From: CAYXDO01 sp964463485
GTDB lineage: Bacteria; Myxococcota; Kuafuiibacteriia; Kuafuiibacteriales; Kuafuiibacteriaceae
Reading direction: 5' to 3'
Length of the DNA stretch: 61,485 bases
Assembly: GCA_964463485.1 (NCBI GenBank)
Contig: CAYXDO010000059.1
Span: forward strand, 1 to 61,485
Shown: piece after piece, positions 55,412-61,485 of the stretch
Layout of the letters: each line of letters opens with the position of its first letter
Position numbering within the stretch: position 1 is the first letter of the stretch
Notes under the pieces: model-generated
What the model was told of the DNA's origin: nothing
Databases searched by the model: none
Seen by the model: the letters and a program-made list of their open reading frames with translations, nothing else
Made by a program: the position numbers and the translations under genes

Positions 55412-56041
55412 CTACACGTTGTAAGCCTCGCGAATCCCATCCAAGACGAACTGAATCGCAATCGTCGCCAAGACCAGACCCATCAACCGAGTCATCACGT
55501 TGATTCCTGTCTTGCCGAGCGCCCGGCTGACCACCTCGCTCAAGCGCAGCACGAAATACGTCGCGACCCCGGTGACGAAAATGGCCGCAAAAATCGGCAA
55601 ACTCTCGGGAAACCAGGGACGCGCTTGGTTCATCAACACCATCACCGTAGAAATCGCACCAGGACCGGCGAGCATCGGCATCGCCAACGGAGTGACTGCG
55701 ACATCCGCCTTGTCCACCCCTTCCTTCACCTCGTCCTCCGTCTCCCGAGACTTGCGCTCGGCACGCAACATCTCCATCGCCGACAGCCCCAGCACCAACC
55801 CACCCGCGATTCGAAAGGCCGGCAGGGTCACGCCGAACAACTTGAAAATCATCCCGCCCGCGAGGGCGAAGACCACCAGAATCACCACCGTCGCGATCGA
55901 CGCCTTCAAGGCCATGCTCCGACGACGCTCCGACGAGTCATTGGCCGTCATGGTCAAGAACGTCGGAATCACCGCGAACGGATCCACGATGAAGAAGATG
56001 GAGACGAACGGAAGCACCCAGGTCTGAAACACCAGAGTCAC
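55412..56041 (-). CDS. MarC family integral membrane protein
   Basis: 209 residues with six membrane segments. The family pattern is clear: FIVDPFAVIPTFLTMT near the start, FRIAGGLVLGLSAMEML in the middle and AMPMLAGPGAISTVMVL before helix 4. MarC proteins were once linked to multiple antibiotic resistance, but that has not held up and their function is open. It lies 31 bp downstream of cstA on the same strand. Confidence 0.92.
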   Translation of the reverse strand: MTLVFQTWVLPFVSIFFIVDPFAVIPTFLTMTANDSSERRRSMALKASIATVVILVVFALAGGMIFKLFGVTLPAFRIAGGLVLGLSAMEMLRAERKSRETEDEVKEGVDKADVAVTPLAMPMLAGPGAISTVMVLMNQARPWFPESLPIFAAIFVTGVATYFVLRLSEVVSRALGKTGINVMTRLMGLVLATIAIQFVLDGIREAYNV

Positions 56042-56072
56042 GCCTTCCCGAGCCGAGAGTGCTCGAATCGAC

Positions 56073-57875
56073 TCATGCCGAGGACTCCGAGCCCCTCGCG
56101 ACGGCCAAGTGCTTCGAGATCCGAATACCCGATTCCACCAAAATCACCGCCACCGAAGCCATCATCACCGCGACCAGCGCCGCGTCGAGCGCGCCCTGAA
56201 ACCTCTTCCCCGGGACCTCCATCATCGGAATGAACCGATCGGTGATCGAAAGCCAACCCGCGGTGAGCGTCGTCGTGGTCACGAAAATCATCGGAACCAC
56301 GGTGACGAAGGCATAGCGCGCACGTCCTGAGCCGACGATCACCACCGTGCCCACCGAAAGCGCCACCACCGCCAGCAACTGATTGGCGATCCCGAACATG
56401 GGCCAGACCGTGTCGATGGATCCCTTCAGGATGAGATACGCCCAACTCACCACCACGAGCGAGGTCGCGACCAGACTCCCAGGAAGCCAAGTCGTGTCCG
56501 CCAACTTCGGGTGAGTCCGGCCGAGCAGCTCGTGAACCAAGAACCGAGCCACCCGCGTCCCGGTATCGATCGTCGTGAGGATGAACAAGGCCTCGAACAT
56601 GATCGCAAAGTGATACCAGTACCCGAGCAGCGCCTTCATGCCGGGAAGAGCCGCGAAGATTTGGGCCATACCCACGGCGAGAGACACCGCGCCCCCAGGT
56701 CGACCCGCCAAGGCTTCGCCGATCTCGTGTTCGAAGGTCTGGAGGTTGACCATCGACAAACCCATCCCTTGAAACTTCTCGGTAGCGACGTTGATCGCGA
56801 AATAGTCACCCGGATGGAGACACGCCGCCGCGAGCAGCGCGGTCAGACCAACCAGCCCTTCGAGCAGCATACAACCGTAGCCGATGGGTCGCGCATGACT
56901 CTCCTTGGAAATCATCTTGGGCGTGGTCCCCGAGGCCACCAGCGCATGGAACCCGGAGATCGCACCGCACGCGATCGTGATGAACACGAAGGGAAACAAC
57001 TTCCCTGGTACGATCGGGCCCCCCCCGTCCGCGAAGGGGGAGATCGCAGGCGCTTGTAGCTTCGGATTCACGATCATCACACCGATGACGAGCGCCGCGA
57101 TCGTCCCGAGCTTCATGAAGGACGACAAGTAGTCACGCGGACACAGCAGCAGCCAAACCGGCAACACCGAGGCCACGAACCCATACGCCGCGATCGACAG
57201 AGTCAGCGCGTCCTTGTCGAGGACGAACCAACCGGCGAACGAAGATCCAGCCACCCGCTCCCCGTAGTACACCGCCAGGAGCAGCCCGACCACACCCATC
57301 GCCGTCACCTCGGCGACCCGACCCGGTCGGATCTTGTACAAATAAATCCCCATGAACAGCGCGAGCGGAATCGACATCCCGATCGTGAACGTCCCCCACG
57401 CGCTCTCCTTGAGCGCGTTGACGACGGCGAGCCCCAGCCCAGCCAATGCAATCACGACGATGAAGAGAATCGAGATTGAAGCTACGAAACCCGAGGTCGG
57501 CGAAATCTCGGCCTTGGCGATCTCGGCGAGCGACCTGCCGTCACGCCGAATCGACGCCGACAGGATGATGAAGTCTTGCACTGCACCGCCGATACAAACG
57601 CCGATCAAGATCCATAAATATCCCGGAAGGAACCCGAACTGCATAGCCAGCACCGGACCAATGAGGGGGCCGGCGCCGGTGATCGCCGCGAAGTGATGTC
57701 CGAACAGAACCCACTTATGAGTTGGGTGATAGTCCCTGCCGTCGTGACGGACCACCGCCGGCGTGGCTCTGGTGTCGTCGAGCGCCGCGACCTTGGCAGC
57801 CAAAAAAGCGCCGTAGAATCGATAGGCGATCGCGAGCACACAGAGCGCGCCGAGCATCAAGGGAAGCGCGTGCAA
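56073..57875 (-). CDS. cstA: Carbon starvation protein CstA family transporter
   Basis: 600 residues, about 14 membrane segments. The N-terminus (HALPLMLGALCVLAIAYRFY) and the stretch THKWVLFGHHFAAITGAGPLIGP are the family hallmark, with GGAVQDF after it. The family imports peptides or pyruvate during carbon limitation; this length fits the shorter CstA forms. I chose TTG at 57875: AGGAGG lies 6 bases upstream and the resulting start fits the family N-terminus. The upstream FAH gene stops one base before it, so translation is coupled. Confidence 0.93.
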   Translation of the reverse strand: MHALPLMLGALCVLAIAYRFYGAFLAAKVAALDDTRATPAVVRHDGRDYHPTHKWVLFGHHFAAITGAGPLIGPVLAMQFGFLPGYLWILIGVCIGGAVQDFIILSASIRRDGRSLAEIAKAEISPTSGFVASISILFIVVIALAGLGLAVVNALKESAWGTFTIGMSIPLALFMGIYLYKIRPGRVAEVTAMGVVGLLLAVYYGERVAGSSFAGWFVLDKDALTLSIAAYGFVASVLPVWLLLCPRDYLSSFMKLGTIAALVIGVMIVNPKLQAPAISPFADGGGPIVPGKLFPFVFITIACGAISGFHALVASGTTPKMISKESHARPIGYGCMLLEGLVGLTALLAAACLHPGDYFAINVATEKFQGMGLSMVNLQTFEHEIGEALAGRPGGAVSLAVGMAQIFAALPGMKALLGYWYHFAIMFEALFILTTIDTGTRVARFLVHELLGRTHPKLADTTWLPGSLVATSLVVVSWAYLILKGSIDTVWPMFGIANQLLAVVALSVGTVVIVGSGRARYAFVTVVPMIFVTTTTLTAGWLSITDRFIPMMEVPGKRFQGALDAALVAVMMASVAVILVESGIRISKHLAVARGSESSA

Positions 57876-57876
57876 C

Positions 57877-58725
57877 TCACACCTCCTCACTCACCACGGT
57901 GTTGAGCAACAGCCCGACCGATTCGAGCTCGACTTCCACCGAGCTCCCCGGGCGCAAGAAGAATGGGGGACTCCGCCTGGCGCCCACCCCGGAAGGTGTC
58001 CCGGTGGCGATCACGTCCCCGGGGGCGAGATCGGTGAAGCGGCTGATATACGCTAACAGCTTCGGCACGGAGAAGACCATCTCGCTGGTTCGCGCGCTCT
58101 GAACGAGCGTGCCATCCACCCGAGTGCGAAGAGCTAGATCCAGCGGGTTCGAGATTTCGTCGAGCGTCACGATGTGGGGACCGAACCCGCCGGTCTTGGG
58201 GAAGTTTTTTCCTGGAGTGAATTGATGAGTATGCCGCTGCCAGTCGCGAATCGTGGCGTCGTCGAAACACGAGTAACCCAGGACCCACTCGAGCGCGCGT
58301 TCCTCGGGAATTCGCCGTCCTCGCCGCCCGATCACCACTGCGAGCTCACCTTCATAATCGAGCTCGACCGACTCGGGCGGCCGCACGAGGGCCTGTCCGT
58401 GCCCCACGAGCGTGTCGGCGAATCGCGTGAACAGAACGGGAAACGCGTTCTCCGCGCGACCCATCTCCTTCCTGTGCTCGTCGTAGTTGACGCCGACACA
58501 AATCACCTTGCTTGGGCGCGGAATCGGCGGAAGGAGGGTGAGCTCGGCCAAAGAGACGCGCGGAGCGCCCGCTGGGTCGATCGTCCCGCGCTCGATCGCC
58601 GTGACGAGCTCGCTCTGCCCGTCCCTTCGACCGACATCCAACACGAAATCTCCGTCCACGACGCCAAAGGAAGCTCGTCCGTTCACTCGGAAGCTCGCAA
58701 GTCTCACGCGCTCGTTGGTTATCAC
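57877..58725 (-). CDS. Fumarylacetoacetate hydrolase (FAH) family protein
   Basis: 282 residues. Family signatures: ICVGVNYDEHRKEM, the metal-site DYEGELAVVIGR, GYSCFDDATIRDWQ, and the C-terminal DVIATGTPSGVG. The FAH group includes fumarylpyruvate hydrolase, acylpyruvase and oxaloacetate decarboxylase, all yielding or consuming small keto acids; the exact reaction cannot be told. Coupling to CstA, some of which carry pyruvate, suggests shared keto-acid use. ATG at 58725. Confidence 0.9.
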   Translation of the reverse strand: MITNERVRLASFRVNGRASFGVVDGDFVLDVGRRDGQSELVTAIERGTIDPAGAPRVSLAELTLLPPIPRPSKVICVGVNYDEHRKEMGRAENAFPVLFTRFADTLVGHGQALVRPPESVELDYEGELAVVIGRRGRRIPEERALEWVLGYSCFDDATIRDWQRHTHQFTPGKNFPKTGGFGPHIVTLDEISNPLDLALRTRVDGTLVQSARTSEMVFSVPKLLAYISRFTDLAPGDVIATGTPSGVGARRSPPFFLRPGSSVEVELESVGLLLNTVVSEEV

Positions 58726-58811
58726 GGCCCGCGAGAGCCGACCACCGGCCGGTTCACGAGTTCACGACGCCTCGTTGGATTCCAGGACGCCCTCGTGGTT
58801 AGACTGAGGCC

Positions 58812-59093
58812 GTGCTCGCCTTGCTCGCCCTCTTGGCCCAGCTGTCGGAAGCTGCGCCGGACCGCGAGACCGTCGGACCCAAGCATGGCCCGCCCGGATA
58901 CTTCGTCGAGATCGCGGCCGCCAACGGCCTGAAGAGGTCCGAGATCGACGGCCTCGCGCGCGAGCTCGGACGCGGCATTCAGGAGCAGAAACGAAACGAC
59001 CTCATTCGCGAGACCGATCCGAACGAACCCTCCAAAGCCTTCGAGACGATGGATGAGACCATCCATCGCTCCAAAGATCCCAAACCTCGATGA
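58812..59093 (+). CDS. Small exported protein, coupled to next gene
   Basis: 93 residues from GTG at 58812. The first 15 residues form a signal-like segment (MLALLALLAQLSEAAP); the rest is polar with GLKRSEIDGLARELGRGIQEQ as a helix. No family is recognised. Its TGA stop overlaps the ATG of the 762-residue lipoprotein gene (ATGA), which supports it as a real gene. Confidence 0.6.
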   Translation: MLALLALLAQLSEAAPDRETVGPKHGPPGYFVEIAAANGLKRSEIDGLARELGRGIQEQKRNDLIRETDPNEPSKAFETMDETIHRSKDPKPR

Positions 59094-61378
59094 GTACGTC
59101 CCAGAGGGTGGAAAACGAGGGCTCGGCACCTCGACCGGGTCGAGGCCGATTATGGGCTTCGATCGTTGGCATCATGCTCACGACCGCCTGCGGGCCCGTG
59201 GCCATCGAGATTCCGGGCATCGAAGGTGGGACACTCATCGTGGCTACTCAGGACGACCAAGGACGACGCGCTCGGATCGGACCCTTCGACCAGGAGCTCG
59301 CCGAAGGCGATTCCTTCGCCGCCTTCGTCGTCCCACGCGACTTCTACTTTCGGCCCTCCGGCCCAGCCCTCGACCTCGCCTCGGCCGACGTATCGATGGC
59401 CTCGGACGCACCCCACGCTGGCTCGTGCGGACGGTGCCAGTTTCCGGGGCGCGGCGATACTCAGCTCGTGTTCTCCGGGGATCGCTGCCCACTCTCGAGC
59501 CGAATGCTCGCCAAGGCCGGAACACTGCTCGACGGGGCGGCCCAACCCGACACTCAGGCCGACGCGTTGGCCCGGGAGCTGAGGATCGACTGGCCGGGCG
59601 ATTGCCTCACGGAAACCGACGAGGCGCCTCCGCGAACGTTGGAAGTCATCCCGCTTCAACCCGATCACGACGCATACCCAGCCTTGGACGCAGCCAGGCT
59701 CGAAGGCGGAAGCACCGCCATCGTCACCACGAAACAGGCCATCTGGTTGACCCAAGACGGAGCTCGCGTCGGGCTTCCGCTCGAGCAGGGCCGCCAAATC
59801 GTGCCGCTTCCAGGCCCTGATCGATGGATCGCGGTCATCAACCCAACAGGAGGAGTCTGGGAGATCGATCGGGGCGAGCCGAGAATGATCCTCGAACAAA
59901 CGCACCGCTCGGCCATCGCGGCCGTCGACGCGACCACCCTCTACGTCGCGTGGCCCGACGGAGTCATCGAATGCGCGCTCGGCGCCTGGACCTGCCTCCC
60001 GCAAGCGGTTCCTGCACCCTGTAGCTCCATCAAACCGACCGGCGTCATCTTCGAGCACGAGCAACCCATCGTCTTGAGCGACGACGGTCGCACACTGCGC
60101 AAAGACGAATCCGGCTGGTCCTGCGGCGCGCATTTGCCCGAGCACGTTCGGGTGCTGAGTTGGAACGACGGAGCCTTCGCGCTTTGCTCCGGCGGCGAAG
60201 GATTCTCCACCGACATCCGCCTCTACTCGAGCTCCTCCTCGGTGGCTGCGACCTATCACCGACCGAGCTCCTCCGCTTACGGGTGCAATGCCGCGGCGTG
60301 GGAAGGCGCCCGGCGCTTGCTGCTCTTTGGAGACGGAGCGGGGCTCGTGTTCGAACCAGCGCCCCGCCTCATCCCCTATTATGACGGAGGTACGGAGCGG
60401 CCGATCACTCGCATGCACACTCGCGACGCTCGGAGCGTGATGGTCTCCGTCGACGGTTCGGTCTTCCTTCGCGACGAGACCCAACTCAGGCTCGTCTACG
60501 GCGCAGACGATCCGATCTGGGGCCTTCCCAACCTGGCCAGCGGAGACGCCTTCGTCGGGTTCAACTCGAAGTCTGCTGGGTTCGGCGTGATCGATACTCA
60601 CCTCGAGTCGTGGGTCCACGATGGGCTCGGCGCCGAAGAGTCTCTCGGCCCGGTCGGGAGCGACGGCGCGTCGATCTTGGGGATCACGACGGAGAGAAAC
60701 GAGACCTTCGCTCGTACCTTCGACCTGGACTCGAAAACTTGGTCGCCCCGAACGAGCCTGCCACGCATACGCAGCCCAGATTCCGTCGTGTCTCTTTCAT
60801 CTTCGTGGTGGCTCCTGACTCACGACGAGGGATCCCTCTCGCTCATCGATCCGAGCGCCGAACTCGTCGCGGTCGAAGGCGTCCGCGCGGCTCGAGTTTC
60901 GGCGAGCCACGGCATGGCTTGGATCGTCACGGACCGCGGTGCGCTGGCCCGTATCGCCGTCCGCGCTGGCTCGCCCGAAGCTGAGGTCTTCGAGCTCGCG
61001 ACGCTCATCGACGACGAGACGAGTCAGATCGAATCCGTGGTGGGAGTTCGAGCCCTCGGTCCGGACAGCGCCCGCCTGGTGGTCAAGGATCGAGGTGAGT
61101 TCTTGCCTTTCCGCAGGCTCCTCGTCGAACCCTCCGGTCTCTCTTGTCCGGGTTCTTCGACCACGCTCACCGCGTGCGCGGAAGGACCCACGGATGCGGC
61201 TGACTACGGCGTTCATTTGGCGCGCGGGTTCGAAGTCGGAGGCGATGGCTCGCTGTTCATCCAAGGCGCGTCGGTGGGCCGCCATCCGTTCGGCGCGGTG
61301 CTGGGCGTCGCCGTTCGCGATGACGCCATCCTCGCCGCAGGACAATATGGCCGGCTCTCCCTGATCGTCGGCCACTAA
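59090..61378 (+). CDS. Large exported lipoprotein, probable beta-propeller
   Basis: 762 residues. A long N-terminal signal region with lipobox LTTAC (near residue 34) precedes a Cys-containing beta domain (up to about 190; CGRCQF, DRCPLS). The remainder looks like a propeller of many short beta units, each with a W or G-rich strand and an Asp turn (AIWLTQDGARVG, RWIAVINPTGGVWEIDRG, TLYVAWPDGVIEC). I do not recognise a named family. The gene follows the small exported protein with ATGA overlap, so both are probably made together. After the stop, 61379-61485 shows nothing notable. Confidence 0.68.
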   Translation: MSTSQRVENEGSAPRPGRGRLWASIVGIMLTTACGPVAIEIPGIEGGTLIVATQDDQGRRARIGPFDQELAEGDSFAAFVVPRDFYFRPSGPALDLASADVSMASDAPHAGSCGRCQFPGRGDTQLVFSGDRCPLSSRMLAKAGTLLDGAAQPDTQADALARELRIDWPGDCLTETDEAPPRTLEVIPLQPDHDAYPALDAARLEGGSTAIVTTKQAIWLTQDGARVGLPLEQGRQIVPLPGPDRWIAVINPTGGVWEIDRGEPRMILEQTHRSAIAAVDATTLYVAWPDGVIECALGAWTCLPQAVPAPCSSIKPTGVIFEHEQPIVLSDDGRTLRKDESGWSCGAHLPEHVRVLSWNDGAFALCSGGEGFSTDIRLYSSSSSVAATYHRPSSSAYGCNAAAWEGARRLLLFGDGAGLVFEPAPRLIPYYDGGTERPITRMHTRDARSVMVSVDGSVFLRDETQLRLVYGADDPIWGLPNLASGDAFVGFNSKSAGFGVIDTHLESWVHDGLGAEESLGPVGSDGASILGITTERNETFARTFDLDSKTWSPRTSLPRIRSPDSVVSLSSSWWLLTHDEGSLSLIDPSAELVAVEGVRAARVSASHGMAWIVTDRGALARIAVRAGSPEAEVFELATLIDDETSQIESVVGVRALGPDSARLVVKDRGEFLPFRRLLVEPSGLSCPGSSTTLTACAEGPTDAADYGVHLARGFEVGGDGSLFIQGASVGRHPFGAVLGVAVRDDAILAAGQYGRLSLIVGH

Positions 61379-61485
61379 ATGCCGCTACTGGTAATCTCTT
61401 TCTCCCAAAGTTCGCGCACGATCTGGCAAAACTTTGGACGCGAAGAGGCCTCGCTGGTTTTACCTAATCCTCAGCCTACCATGTG

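Overview
The window is high-GC DNA with dense, strand-switching genes. It most likely comes from a Myxococcota (Polyangia-type, 'deltaproteobacterial') chromosome. The evidence is taxon-typical architecture: four Hanks-type kinases or pseudokinases (three of them with PEGA tails), a MYXO-CTERM-like sorting tail, Cys-rich CGDG...CDG repeats next to RTX repeats, many lipoproteins, and MoxR/DUF58/BatA and DUF4175 genes. I saw no rRNA, tRNA, CRISPR array, integrase or transposase.

Layout. 1-225 is a non-coding hexamer-based tandem repeat running in from the left edge. 242-8675: PEGA pseudokinase, DUF952 protein, TauE/SafE permease coupled to a processive family-2 glycosyltransferase, GNAT acetyltransferase, and a kinase with a PATAN/DUF4388-like tail. 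8713-11582 (minus): an ECF sigma factor, a membrane protein that is probably its anti-sigma factor, a small exported protein, and a HicB-like protein with an RG-rich tail. 11720-20891 (plus): a five-gene DUF4175 / gluzincin-TPR / MoxR / DUF58 / BatA operon. 21102-29771: a small ORF, a dispersed-repeat cluster, a SLOG (DprA-like) fusion protein coupled to an alpha/beta hydrolase, archease, a five-EF-hand lipoprotein, a molybdopterin oxidoreductase, RadA and a HAD phosphatase.

29892-36573 (minus) holds three tandem paralogues of a secreted RTX protein. 36898-43489: HupE/UreJ-like permease, PEGA kinase, two divergent methyltransferases, a second repeat cluster and a TPR protein. 43662-50903: lipoprotein, GT39-like glycosyltransferase, a peptidoglycan-binding M15/M74-like peptidase and a 1387-residue surface protein (LVIVD, Ig-like, propeller, di-heme cytochrome, MYXO-CTERM-like). 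50952-61378: an anchored unknown, a PEGA kinase with KSEAP repeats, a second TauE/SafE permease, MarC, an FAH hydrolase coupled to CstA, and a coupled pair of exported unknowns.

Most genes here deal with the cell envelope, secretion and signalling. The least explained items are the SLOG fusion, the repeat-built putative anti-sigma factor, the HicB/RG-rich protein, the RTX triplication, and the dispersed repeat module shared by 21457-21503 and 41942-41988. All functions are predicted from sequence pattern alone; no database search was run.
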